Shown piece by piece: positions 21,909 through 30,149 of a stretch of DNA of 44,121 bases. Within the stretch, counting starts at the first letter, position 1, and every line of letters begins with the position of its first letter. The stretch is from Microbacterium testaceum. GTDB taxonomy: Bacteria; Actinomycetota; Actinomycetes; Actinomycetales; Microbacteriaceae. The translations under genes and the position numbers were made by a program. The stretch covers positions 1 through 44,121 of the forward strand of contig NZ_LDRT01000033.1 of NCBI RefSeq assembly GCF_001476655.1, given 5' to 3'. The notes beneath the pieces were generated by a model. The model was not told the origin of the DNA, searched no databases, and saw nothing but the letters and a program-made list of their open reading frames with translations.

Positions 21909-22475
21909 GTGGCCGTTCTCCCGATTCGCATCATGGGTGATCCCGTGCTGCACGCCCCCGCCGCCCGCGTCGACGAGATCACCGAGGAGGTGCGCACCCT
22001 CGTCGCCGACATGTTCGAGACGATGGACGCCGCACCGGGTGTGGGCCTCGCGGCACCCCAGGTCGGCGTGGGGCTGCGCATCTTCACCTACACGTACGAA
22101 GACGACGAGGGCCTCCCATGGCGCGGCGTCGTCATCAACCCCGAGTTGTGGATCCGTCCTCTCGAGCCCGGCTACCCCGACCCCGACGACGAGTCCGAGG
22201 GCTGCCTGTCCTTCCCCGGTGAGCGCTTCCCGCTGCGGCGTTCAGATGCTGCGCTGCTCACCGGCGTCGATCTCGACGGGCAACCCGTTCGCATCGAGGT
22301 GACGGGCTGGCGGGCGCGCATCCTCCAGCACGAGTTCGACCATCTCGACGGCATCCTGTACGTCGATCGGCTCGACGAGGAAGACAGCCGCGTCGTCGCG
22401 AAGATCGCGAAGAAGCGCAAGTGGGGCAAGCCGGGCGCCTCCTGGATGCCGGGGGTCGACGACATCGACGCGTGA
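21909..22475 (+). CDS. def: Peptide deformylase
   Basis: This gene encodes 188 residues from a GTG at 21909. All three active-site motifs are intact: GVGLAAPQVG (44-53), EGCLSFPGE with the metal-binding Cys99, and HEFDH (141-145) with two histidine ligands and the catalytic Glu. It removes the formyl group from new proteins in the cytosol using a divalent metal. Length is normal for the family. It lies alone, divergent from the transporter and followed by a gap of about 200 bp. ERFPLRR after the Cys motif is typical of actinobacterial enzymes. Confidence 0.95.
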   Translation: MAVLPIRIMGDPVLHAPAARVDEITEEVRTLVADMFETMDAAPGVGLAAPQVGVGLRIFTYTYEDDEGLPWRGVVINPELWIRPLEPGYPDPDDESEGCLSFPGERFPLRRSDAALLTGVDLDGQPVRIEVTGWRARILQHEFDHLDGILYVDRLDEEDSRVVAKIAKKRKWGKPGASWMPGVDDIDA

Positions 22476-22673
22476 GGCGTCACGTCCGGGCGAAAGCGGG
22501 GGCGAATTGCGCGCGCACACCTCGGCGGCGATGCGCGGGCGATCATCGCGTTGATCGGGTTTTTCTTGGCGCACCACCGAACCGATGTCATTTTTACATG
22601 CGCGCTTGGTGTTGTGTCGCATGAAAACTGAGCCTTCCGGATCGACCGTTTCGACCACACCGATGGGCTTGCG

Positions 22674-24581
22674 ATGACTTCTCCTTCGACCCCAGGGACC
22701 GCCCCCGGTCCTCTTCTTCCTCGTCGCCGCACGGTGGTCGTCGCGGGTGCCTGGGCTGTTCCCATCCTCGCGGCGGCGACGGCGCTGCCCGCCCACGCGG
22801 CCTCCGACAGCGTCGTCGAGGCGACGACCGCTGATCGGTCCCTCCAGAGGAGCGGGACGACCGTGCTCGAGGTGAAGGTCACCGACGCCGACGGCACGCC
22901 CCGCTCGGGACGCGCCGTGTCGATCTCGTTCGATTCGCCGGGGCTCACGGCGTCGCCCGACACGGGCGCCACCGATGCGCAAGGCGTCTTCACGAGCACG
23001 CTGACGGTGGCCACCGATGCGAGCCCCGGACGACGAGTCGTCTCCGCGACCACGTCCGACGGGGTGGCCACCGCGGTCGTGAGTGTCGCCGGCTCGCTGA
23101 TGCTCACGGTCTCTCCGTCCCGGGTGCTCGTCGGGGGTTCCGCGTCGGTGGTCGTGAGCACCGTCGACGACGAGGGCGGACCGGTTGCGGGCGTGGGCGT
23201 CTCCCTCGAATCCTCGGGGGCTGTCGACGTCGTCGATCATGACGTCACGACGGGCGCCGACGGGCGCGCGTCGACCACCATCGTCTGGGGTGACGACGCG
23301 CAACCGGGCATGACCACGCTGATCGCCTCGGTCGCCGACGGTTCGTGGGGCCAGTCGAGGACGGTACTCGAGGCTCTCGCGCCGCTCGAGGTCGTCCTCT
23401 CCCCGATGCTGCTGTCGCCGGGAGAGACCGGTCGGCTCTCGGTTCTCACGCGCGACGCGTCGACCGCACCGACCGGGGGCATTCCCGTGTCGCTCTCGGT
23501 CACCGGATCCGAGGTGACGCTGTCATCGTCGTCGGTGACGACGAACGGCCGCGGGACCGCCGTGGTCGACGTCGTCGTCGCTCCCGGTGCCGCCCGCGGA
23601 GCGCGGACCATCACGGCCGCGACCTCCGACACCACGGCGAGCACCGAGGTCCGCGTCACCGACCCGCCGTCATCGACCGAGCTGTCCGGCTTCCGTGCGC
23701 CCCGCGCGGTCGCCGCCGCCGGCGCCCGGGCCTTCGTGGTCGACGGGGACTCTCTCGCGAGCCTCGACTCCTCGGATGGGACGGTCACGGCCCGCATGGC
23801 TCTCGGCCAGGGGATCGAAGGCCGCGCGCTCACGCTCGACGGAACAACCGTGGCGTACGTCGGAGACGTCGCGGGGCGGGTCGTCGTCTGCGATCTCTCC
23901 CAGAACGCCGTGCGCGCGGTGGTATCCGATCCGGCCGTCTCCTCCCCGATCGCGCAGGTGTCGCTGCACTCGTCGGGACGACGCGTGTTCGCCGCCTCTC
24001 CCGAGGCGAATGCCGTGGTGATGATCGATCCTCGCACCGACACCCTGGTGCGCACCCTGTCGGCGACGCGCCCGGTCGGCGTGGCGTCGGGGGCCGGTTC
24101 GCTCTCGTTCTTCTTCTACGTCGTGGAAGCCGACGGAACCCTCCGGTACTTCGATGAGCGGGACGATCGCGCCTACTCGGTCGTCGACCTGGGCGTCGGA
24201 GCGGGTGGACCGATGGTCGTCTCGTCCGACGGCGAGACCGGGTGGATCGCGGCGACGAGCGGGTCGTCGAGTTGGCTCGTGACGGTCGCCCTCCGGCAGG
24301 CCACGGTGACGCAGGCGGTGCGCCTCGCCGCGTCGGCACGAGGGATCGCGCGCTCGGCGGACGACGCCTACGTGTACGTCGCGACGGCGGCGGCCTCGTC
24401 GTCGATCACCGCTTTCGCGACCGATGTCGCAAAGGTCGCCGGAACGTTCGACGCGGGTGCGGCGGCGCTGTCGGTCGCTGCGACGCCGGATGGGACGCGG
24501 TTGCTCGTCCCGACCGAGCAACCCGGGGTGACGCTCATCGAGACGGGGCTCGCGGCTTCATCGTCGTCAGGCGGGGAGTGA
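22674..24581 (+). CDS. Secreted Ig-like/beta-propeller surface protein
   Basis: This gene encodes 635 residues. The N-terminus is a Tat-like signal (PRRRTVVVAGAW, then a hydrophobic stretch and a likely cut after ALPAHA, near residue 43). Residues of about 47-142, 143-237 and 238-332 are three Ig-like repeats with the Big_1/invasin rhythm (VTDADGTPRSGRAVSISF, VVSTVDDEGGPVAGVGVSL, RDASTAPTGGIPVSLSV). Residues of about 340-630 are YncE-like beta-propeller repeats (VVMIDPRTDTLVRTL, ARGIARSADDAYVYVATA). No sorting signal or anchor is seen. It is probably exported folded and may bind a surface or ligand. It is preceded by 198 bp in which I see no other gene. Confidence 0.8.
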   Translation: MTSPSTPGTAPGPLLPRRRTVVVAGAWAVPILAAATALPAHAASDSVVEATTADRSLQRSGTTVLEVKVTDADGTPRSGRAVSISFDSPGLTASPDTGATDAQGVFTSTLTVATDASPGRRVVSATTSDGVATAVVSVAGSLMLTVSPSRVLVGGSASVVVSTVDDEGGPVAGVGVSLESSGAVDVVDHDVTTGADGRASTTIVWGDDAQPGMTTLIASVADGSWGQSRTVLEALAPLEVVLSPMLLSPGETGRLSVLTRDASTAPTGGIPVSLSVTGSEVTLSSSSVTTNGRGTAVVDVVVAPGAARGARTITAATSDTTASTEVRVTDPPSSTELSGFRAPRAVAAAGARAFVVDGDSLASLDSSDGTVTARMALGQGIEGRALTLDGTTVAYVGDVAGRVVVCDLSQNAVRAVVSDPAVSSPIAQVSLHSSGRRVFAASPEANAVVMIDPRTDTLVRTLSATRPVGVASGAGSLSFFFYVVEADGTLRYFDERDDRAYSVVDLGVGAGGPMVVSSDGETGWIAATSGSSSWLVTVALRQATVTQAVRLAASARGIARSADDAYVYVATAAASSSITAFATDVAKVAGTFDAGAAALSVAATPDGTRLLVPTEQPGVTLIETGLAASSSSGGE

Positions 24582-24618
24582 CCCGCTCTCGGCGCCCACC
24601 TCCAGGGGCCGGCTCCGA

Positions 24619-24633
24619 GCCGACGGCGTCGGC
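24619..24633. terminator. Short hairpin between convergent genes
   Basis: GCCGAC (24619-24624) and GTCGGC (24628-24633) form a compact stem around GGC in the 61-bp space between two convergent stop codons. It is a possible bidirectional terminator without a T-run. Confidence 0.35.
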
Positions 24634-24642
24634 CGCGACCGC

Positions 24643-25947
24643 TCAGCCCTCGATGATGTTCGGGGCGAATCGGCAGAAGTAGTCGGTGATCGGTCCGTCG
24701 GATTCGCGGATGCCGACGCCGTAGGCTTCGTCGTTCACCACCCACGAACCCAGCACCGGGTGGTTGCTGCCGTTCGACCCGGGGAAGTCGGGGAGCTCGT
24801 GGTACTGCTGCCACACCCGCTCGCGCCCGGTCCCTTCGCGGCGATACTCCTGCCCGTTCGTGGTCACGCTGCCGTCGGCGCGGTGGACCCGGATGCCGTC
24901 GCCCTCGCGACCGAAGACGGGTTTGACGACGTAGTCCGTCATGCCGTTCGGTCCGTCGGCGTACGCGGGCAGGAGATTGGGGTGATCCGGGAACAGTCGC
25001 CACAGGGCGACGAGCAGCAGCTTGTTCGACAGGAACATCTTCCATGCCGGCTCGTACCATCGCCCGAAGAGACCGCGCCCGGCGATGAGCAGGGCACCGA
25101 ACTCCTGGTCACCGACGACGCGATCGTCGCCCGAGACGATGTCTTCCCACGGGTACAGCTTGAAGAGGTTGCGGATCACGGGGTACTGCGTCTCGGGGGC
25201 ATCTCCCGGCAGCGCATTGACGCTGCGCGAGGATCCCCATGGCTCGGGGACGCCGACGAATTGGCGCGCGCCGTGGTGCCAGCCGATGTCCTTCATCTCG
25301 ATGCCGGTGTGCTCCCAGCCCGCTTCGCCCGCGAGGTCGCGCATGTACGCGACGGTGTCCCAGTCCTCGCCGTAGACATCGGCATCCGAGTGGGCGACGA
25401 AGAGGCGTCCGCCCTCCCCCTCGCTCAAGGACCGGTGCAGAAGGACTCGCCAGCGCTCGACGAGGGCTTCGTGCAGGCCGTTCCACTGGTCGGTGTCGGC
25501 GGGGAAGACGCCGCTCTTGATGCGGTCCTGCAGCCAGAACCACTGAGTGAGCGAGGCCTCGATGAGCCCGGTGGGGGTGTCGGCGTTGTATTCGAGCATC
25601 TTCGCCGGTGAGCCGTCGCCGGAGTAGGCGAGGTCGAAGCGTGCGTAGACGTCGGGCTCGTCCTGCTCGAGCGACCACTGCGCGAACTCGAAGGCCTGCG
25701 GGGTGAGACCGAGGTGACCGAGTTCTCCGGATGCCATGTAGGCCGCCGCCTCACGGCACATGCGGTGCAATTCCTCGGTCTGCTGCTCGAGAGCCTCGAC
25801 CTCGGAGAGGGTGAAGACGTAGGCCGCGCCGTCGTTCCAATACTCGACGGCGGAGCCGTCGTCGCGGAGCGAGCGCGAGTAGATGAGCCCGGACTGCTTG
25901 ATGGTGCGCTCCCAGTCGGGTCGGGGCACCAGTTCGATGCGGCGCAT
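24643..25947 (-). CDS. Glutathionylspermidine synthase-like ATP-grasp ligase (YgiC-like)
   Basis: This gene encodes 434 residues. MLEYNADTPTGLIEASLTQW, then YVVKPVFGREGDGIRVHR (ATP-grasp lysine and glycine-rich loop) and PVLGSWVVNDEAYGVGIRE near the C-terminus match the C-terminal synthetase domain of glutathionylspermidine synthase and E. coli YgiC/YjfC. No amidase domain is present. Since actinobacteria use mycothiol and not glutathione, the true acceptor is unknown. The ATG at 25947 overlaps the lipoprotein stop, so the two are co-translated, as in ygiB-ygiC. Confidence 0.85.
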   Translation of the reverse strand: MRRIELVPRPDWERTIKQSGLIYSRSLRDDGSAVEYWNDGAAYVFTLSEVEALEQQTEELHRMCREAAAYMASGELGHLGLTPQAFEFAQWSLEQDEPDVYARFDLAYSGDGSPAKMLEYNADTPTGLIEASLTQWFWLQDRIKSGVFPADTDQWNGLHEALVERWRVLLHRSLSEGEGGRLFVAHSDADVYGEDWDTVAYMRDLAGEAGWEHTGIEMKDIGWHHGARQFVGVPEPWGSSRSVNALPGDAPETQYPVIRNLFKLYPWEDIVSGDDRVVGDQEFGALLIAGRGLFGRWYEPAWKMFLSNKLLLVALWRLFPDHPNLLPAYADGPNGMTDYVVKPVFGREGDGIRVHRADGSVTTNGQEYRREGTGRERVWQQYHELPDFPGSNGSNHPVLGSWVVNDEAYGVGIRESDGPITDYFCRFAPNIIEG

Positions 25948-26321
25948 CAGCCGCCGTGGCTTCCGTCGGATCCCGATCCGCCGAAACCGCCGCGCGAGAC
26001 GCTGGCACCGTCGCCGGAGATGCCTTTCGCCGCGGTCTTCCCCCCGGGCAGGGTGTCGACACCGCCGGAGGCGCGGTCGCCCACGGCCGGCACGTTCCGG
26101 CTGCTCGATCCGAGGGGGAGGTAGTACCAGTGGGCACTGCCGCCGTGGTTGTTGCAGTCGTCGTCGGGAAGGCGCTTCTCCGTCGCGTTGTCGCGGCAGA
26201 TCTGCGCGTAGTCTTCCGAGACGTTCGTGCCCTGCCCGCATCCCGTGAGGGTGGCGGCGAGGGCGGCGACAACGCCGATCGTCACGGTGCGTGACGCGCG
26301 GCGACGAGGGGCAGCGGGCAT
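25947..26321 (-). CDS. Lipoprotein partner of the YgiC-like ligase
   Basis: This gene encodes 124 residues from the ATG at 26321, with AGGAG at the right distance. The signal RRRASRTVTIGVVAALAATL ends in the lipobox LTGC, so Cys near residue 28 would be lipidated. The mature part has a Cys pair (CRDNATEKRLPDDDC), an aromatic patch (HWYYLPLGS) and a long Gly/Ser-rich tail (RGGFGGSGSDGSHGG). The genetic link matches YgiB, a DUF1190 lipoprotein upstream of YgiC in enterobacteria, although sequence similarity is limited to the layout. It probably sits on the outer face of the membrane. Confidence 0.75.
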   Translation of the reverse strand: MPAAPRRRASRTVTIGVVAALAATLTGCGQGTNVSEDYAQICRDNATEKRLPDDDCNNHGGSAHWYYLPLGSSSRNVPAVGDRASGGVDTLPGGKTAAKGISGDGASVSRGGFGGSGSDGSHGG

Positions 26322-26404
26322 CGACTCTCCTGGGAGGGGGTGAGGGGTCATGCAGATGCTCTCATACGCAGCCGGCCCGGGCGCGGTCTGCGGGCGGACA
26401 GCCC

Positions 26405-27334
26405 TCAGACGGCGAAGCTGTGGAGGCCGAGATCGTTGCTGAGAGCCTCGCTCGCGAGGCGTCCGCGCACACTCGTGCCCTGGTCGTCGAGCGGAGGGCT
26501 GACCACGCCCGCTCCCAGCCGACCCGCGGCCGACAGGACGAGAGCTCCCGACACACTCGACTTCGCCGGGATGCCGACGGCTCGCATCCAGCGGCCGGAG
26601 CCGTCATAGACCCCGCAGGTCGCCATGACCGACACGACATCTCGCGCGACGCGCTCGGGGAGGACGCGCGCCCCGGTACAGGGATTCACCCCGCCGAGCG
26701 CGAGCGTGGCCCCCATCACTGCCAGAGTTCTGGCATCCACGAGTGTCGCGCAGGCGCGGGCGTAGACCGCCACGGCATCGTCGGCGGAGACCGTCAGCGT
26801 GTCCTCGGCGCGCATGAGGTGCGCGAGGGCGTGATTGCGGTCGCCGAGCAGGTGTTCGTTGTGTGCGACATCCTCGTCGACATCGAGCTCGCGACCGGCG
26901 AACGCGGCGAGCCCCCGCGCGATGCGGGTGCTGCGCTCGTCCGGCCCGCCGCCGTCGACCAGGGACGCCGTGAGCAGCGCGCCCGCGTTGACCATCGGGT
27001 TCGGGGGTCGTCCGGTCCCGCTTTCGAGCGTGATCGCGTCGAACGACTCTCCCGTTGGTTCGATCCCGACCCGATCGAGCGCTTCGCCGCCGGTGTCGAG
27101 CAGCGCGAGCGCGAACAGGAACGGCTTGACCGCGGACTGGATGCTGAAGGCGACATCCGCCTCGGCGCTGTGGAGAACGCTCCCGTCGGGGAGCGCGAGG
27201 GCGATCGCGCAGAGGTCGGGGTCGGCCCGCGCGAGTTCGGGGATGCTGTCATCCACCTCTCCCCCGCGAGCGTCGCGCAGGCTTTCGCGCAAGGCGTCGA
27301 GGTCGTACCGGCGGGGGTCGGGTGCGGGGGTCAC
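26405..27334 (-). CDS. glsA: Glutaminase
   Basis: This gene encodes 309 residues from a GTG at 27334. It hydrolyses glutamine to glutamate and ammonia. The serine-lysine pair is in FSIQSAVKPF (Ser67, Lys70). PPNPMVNAGALL, NEHLLGDRNHALAHLM and GGVNPCTGARVLP follow in the order of the GlsA family, then GIPAKSSVSGAL and the closing SPPLDDQGTSVRG. Length is typical. It lies alone on its strand between the lipoprotein operon and the acyltransferase, with short gaps. Glutaminases help acid tolerance and nitrogen supply in many bacteria. Confidence 0.95.
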   Translation of the reverse strand: MTPAPDPRRYDLDALRESLRDARGGEVDDSIPELARADPDLCAIALALPDGSVLHSAEADVAFSIQSAVKPFLFALALLDTGGEALDRVGIEPTGESFDAITLESGTGRPPNPMVNAGALLTASLVDGGGPDERSTRIARGLAAFAGRELDVDEDVAHNEHLLGDRNHALAHLMRAEDTLTVSADDAVAVYARACATLVDARTLAVMGATLALGGVNPCTGARVLPERVARDVVSVMATCGVYDGSGRWMRAVGIPAKSSVSGALVLSAAGRLGAGVVSPPLDDQGTSVRGRLASEALSNDLGLHSFAV

Positions 27335-27371
27335 CCTCCCAGCCTCGCAGCCTTCGGAGCGGGGTGGGCCG

Positions 27372-29834
27372 TCAGATCAGGCCGCGGGCGACCAGCTCGG
27401 CGCGAAGAACCGGTGTCAGACGCTCCGCGTACGCGGGCGTGATGTGGATGTCGTCGTAACGGACCGGGGTGTTGCCGGCGAATGCGGGACAGACCCGGTC
27501 GACACAGGTGAACGGCAGGGCGCTGATCGCGGCGTCCCCGGTCGTCGCGGCGCGCGCCTCGGCCGCGCTCTGCATATCGGTCCAGATATCGTCGACCGCG
27601 GCGAGACACGCTCCCGGCCCCGTCACGCTTGAGACACAGCGCCCGAGATCAGCTCCGTGCGGCGGCGGAGACAGGTAGACCGTGCGTCCCGCCGGTGCCC
27701 AACCGGCGATCTCGGTGGAGACCGCGGATGCCAGTGCCTCGGCGTCGAGGTCGCGCCCGTCGATCGTGCGCGCGAGCGTGAAGGCGTTCGAGACGACGAG
27801 AAGGTCGGCCGGCGCGGACCGGATGATCGCGGCGACGTCGGCCTTTCGCTGGGCGCAGGTCGCGGTGACCGCGGGATCCCGGCTCTCGATGAGGACGTCG
27901 GTGAAGCGGCATCCGTACATCCCGACCGCGGTCACGCGCCACTGCCCTCCGCTGTCCTCGGCGAGTTTGGCGAACGCGGGGGCGTAGGCCATCGCACTCG
28001 AGTCTCCGACGAGGTAGAGGTGCCGCGGGGCGTCCGCGCTCCCCCAGGTGCAGCGTCCGATGTCGGGAAGAGGGGCGGGCGTGAAGCAGTCGTGTGCGCG
28101 ATTCGCGGCGGAGGACTCGCGCATCGCGTCGTCCATCGACGGATGCAGCTCGGGCCAGGCCGATGCCGTGGTCGCGGCGGCGAGGTCGCCTTGCAGCGCG
28201 GCGAGCGGGTTCCCGTCGTCGTCGGGAGCGGCGGCTGCGACGGGTGCGGGCGCGCTCGGGAGCGAAGGCGCTCCGTAGGCGACGAAAACGGCGAGCACCG
28301 TCGCGCCCGCGCCGATGACGAGGCTCGCCGCGGCCATGCCCATGCGCGGCGCGAAGCGAGCGCGCCAGTCGGCCCAGGCCGGGCCGCGCGAGGAGGACGG
28401 AGCGGCCGGCTGTGCGGGAGGAGTGGGGACGGTCTCAGTGGCCGATGCCCGGAGTGCGGGAGACGGGGTTCCGGCCGGTGTGACGGGCGGAACGACGGGG
28501 TGAGCGGCTCTGGACACCGCGGGAGTCGAGCCGGGGTGGGGCGTGGCGGCGGGGCGCGAGCCCGGGTAGTACCGCTGTCCGGGCACCCACCCGGCGGGCC
28601 GCGAGGCCAGGGCGGAGGGACGGGGAAGCGGCGCGGACCCACGCTGAGGGGCGGTGGTTGACGACGTGGCCTGCATCGAGGGCGTGCGTGCGAGGGGCGC
28701 GGCGGAGGACGTCTCCGGCGCAGGTGCCGACGGCTCCGATGCGGGGAGGGCGCCGTCGTTTCGCGACAGCCACGGCGACCTGTGCAGCGGCTGCTCCACG
28801 CCGAGGTACGTCGTCACCGTCAGGACGACGAGGACCAACACGGTGATCGGCGTCGCGGCCGGGCCCGGCGGAAGGAGTGCGCCCGCGAAGACGATGACCG
28901 GCAGGTGCCAGAGGTAGAGGGAGTACGAGACGTCGCCGACGGCCACCGCGAGAGGGTTAGTCAGCAGGAAGAAGGACCGGTGCCGCGGGTCTCCCCCGAT
29001 TCCCCCGGCGATCACGAGCGCGGCCCCGGCGACGGGGAGGACGGCCCACGGTGCGGGGAACGGCCCACCGGGGTCGACGACGACGAACGAGGCGGCCACG
29101 ACCCCCAGACCGATCCACATAGACAGGATGCGGACCGCAGCGGGAAGCCGGCCCAGGATGGGCGCGAGGCAGGCCGGGACGGCGCCGACGCCGAGCTCCC
29201 CCGCCCGGGTGAGCGTCGAGAAGTACGCCACCGATGGGTCGCTCGGCGTCTGCACCCACGCGACGATCCCGGATGCCACGACCACGAGCAGCGCGACCGA
29301 ACCCACCGCCGCGCGCCCCGCACGTCCGCGGCGCGCGAGGGCCGGGACGAGTGCGACCGAGAGCAGGACGATGAGCGGCCAGCCGAGAGAGAACTGCTCC
29401 TCCACCGACAGGGACCAGAAATGCTGTAGTGGGGACACATCGACGCTCGAGAAGTAGTCGCGGCCTTCGAGGGCGAACCGCCAGTTCGAGACGAGTCCCC
29501 CGGCAGCGAGAGCATCGCCGAGAAGGGACTCCGCCCGCACGCCGGGGAAGACGAGGAACCCCGCGCCGAGGACCACGGCGAGAACGAGCAGCGCCGCGGG
29601 GAGGAGGCGTCGGACGCGGCGCGCGAAGAATCGGCGGAGGTGCAGGGTGCCGGTGGACTCGAGATCGCGCAGCAGGATGCCGGTGACCAGGAAGCCCGAG
29701 AGGACGAAGAACACATCGACGCCGACGAACCCGCCCCGCGGCCAGCCCGTCAGATGGGTCGCCACCACCGCGAGGACGGCGATCGCGCGGAGTCCCTGGA
29801 GGTCGCGGCGCACGCGCGGTGTCGCAGCGTGCAC
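27372..29834 (-). CDS. OafA/YrhL-type acyltransferase with C-terminal SGNH domain
   Basis: This gene encodes 820 residues from a GTG at 29834. Residues 1-370 are the acyltransferase-3 membrane domain (DLQGLRAIAVLAVVATHL, then GGFVGVDVFFVLSGFL, PLQHFWSLSVEEQF and about ten membrane helices). Residues 370-500 are a Pro/Ser/Ala/Thr linker with a membrane helix after it. The last 270 residues are an extracytoplasmic SGNH hydrolase fold: LYLVGDSSAMAYAP carries the serine and DDIHITPAYAERL the Asp-x-x-His. Such enzymes O-acetylate peptidoglycan or cell-surface polysaccharides. The linker is unusually long. Confidence 0.9.
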   Translation of the reverse strand: MHAATPRVRRDLQGLRAIAVLAVVATHLTGWPRGGFVGVDVFFVLSGFLVTGILLRDLESTGTLHLRRFFARRVRRLLPAALLVLAVVLGAGFLVFPGVRAESLLGDALAAGGLVSNWRFALEGRDYFSSVDVSPLQHFWSLSVEEQFSLGWPLIVLLSVALVPALARRGRAGRAAVGSVALLVVVASGIVAWVQTPSDPSVAYFSTLTRAGELGVGAVPACLAPILGRLPAAVRILSMWIGLGVVAASFVVVDPGGPFPAPWAVLPVAGAALVIAGGIGGDPRHRSFFLLTNPLAVAVGDVSYSLYLWHLPVIVFAGALLPPGPAATPITVLVLVVLTVTTYLGVEQPLHRSPWLSRNDGALPASEPSAPAPETSSAAPLARTPSMQATSSTTAPQRGSAPLPRPSALASRPAGWVPGQRYYPGSRPAATPHPGSTPAVSRAAHPVVPPVTPAGTPSPALRASATETVPTPPAQPAAPSSSRGPAWADWRARFAPRMGMAAASLVIGAGATVLAVFVAYGAPSLPSAPAPVAAAAPDDDGNPLAALQGDLAAATTASAWPELHPSMDDAMRESSAANRAHDCFTPAPLPDIGRCTWGSADAPRHLYLVGDSSAMAYAPAFAKLAEDSGGQWRVTAVGMYGCRFTDVLIESRDPAVTATCAQRKADVAAIIRSAPADLLVVSNAFTLARTIDGRDLDAEALASAVSTEIAGWAPAGRTVYLSPPPHGADLGRCVSSVTGPGACLAAVDDIWTDMQSAAEARAATTGDAAISALPFTCVDRVCPAFAGNTPVRYDDIHITPAYAERLTPVLRAELVARGLI

Positions 29835-29846
29835 GGGCGGCGTCCT

Positions 29847-29871
29847 CTCCGGCCGCGGGCGTCGGCCGGAG
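29847..29871 (-). promoter_or_regulatory. Hairpin covering the ribosome binding site of the acyltransferase gene
   Basis: On the minus strand CTCCGGCCG and CGGCCGGAG form a perfect 9-bp stem with a seven-base loop. The second arm contains the GGAG of GGAGAGGA, the likely Shine-Dalgarno, 12 bases before the GTG. When folded it would hide the ribosome site. Confidence 0.4.
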
Positions 29872-29952
29872 CGAGTCTAGTGGAACCGCTCCCATGGGCG
29901 GGGGCCGCGGTGAGTGAGCGGGTGAACCGTGGCCGCTCTCCGGGAAAAGGTA

Positions 29953-29977
29953 AGGCCCGGGGTGGAAGCCCGGGCCT
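29953..29977 (-). terminator. Terminator of tRNA-Asn
   Basis: AGGCCCGGG and CCCGGGCCT form a perfect 9-bp stem with a seven-base loop. On the minus strand it is followed by TTACCTTTTCC, a weak T-run, and it lies 38 bases past the tRNA 3' end. Confidence 0.7.
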
Positions 29978-30014
29978 AGGTTGAGAGCCACGCTAGATAG
30001 GCGTGGACTTCTCG

Positions 30015-30087
30015 CTCCCCGGCTTGGACTCGAACCAAGAACCTATCGGTTAACAGCCGATTGCTCTGCCAATTGAGCTACCGAGGA
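30015..30087 (-). tRNA. tRNA-Asn (anticodon GUU)
   Basis: Acceptor TCCTCGG pairs with CCGGGGA, with discriminator G. The D-arm AGCTC/GAGC, anticodon loop CTGTTAA with GTT, and T-arm CTTGG/CCAAG around TTCGAGT are all canonical. CCA is not encoded. No stem mismatch is seen. Confidence 0.96.
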
Positions 30088-30118
30088 TCATGCACACCTT
30101 GCGGCGGGCAACCACACG

Positions 30119-30146
30119 ATACTAACAGCACCGCGGGGTAGTCGAA
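30119..30146 (-). promoter_or_regulatory. Candidate tRNA-Asn promoter
   Basis: On the minus strand TTCGAC (30146-30141) and TAGTAT (30124-30119) are 16 bases apart and end 31 bases before the mature tRNA. TAGTAT is a good actinobacterial -10; the -35 match is weak. Confidence 0.35.
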
Positions 30147-30149
30147 AAA

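Noticed and set aside
22476..22673. Gap between def and the secreted protein gene
   Set aside because: It was examined for a small gene or riboswitch. Only a short ATGT-TTTT-ACAT-like palindrome was seen, too weak to annotate.
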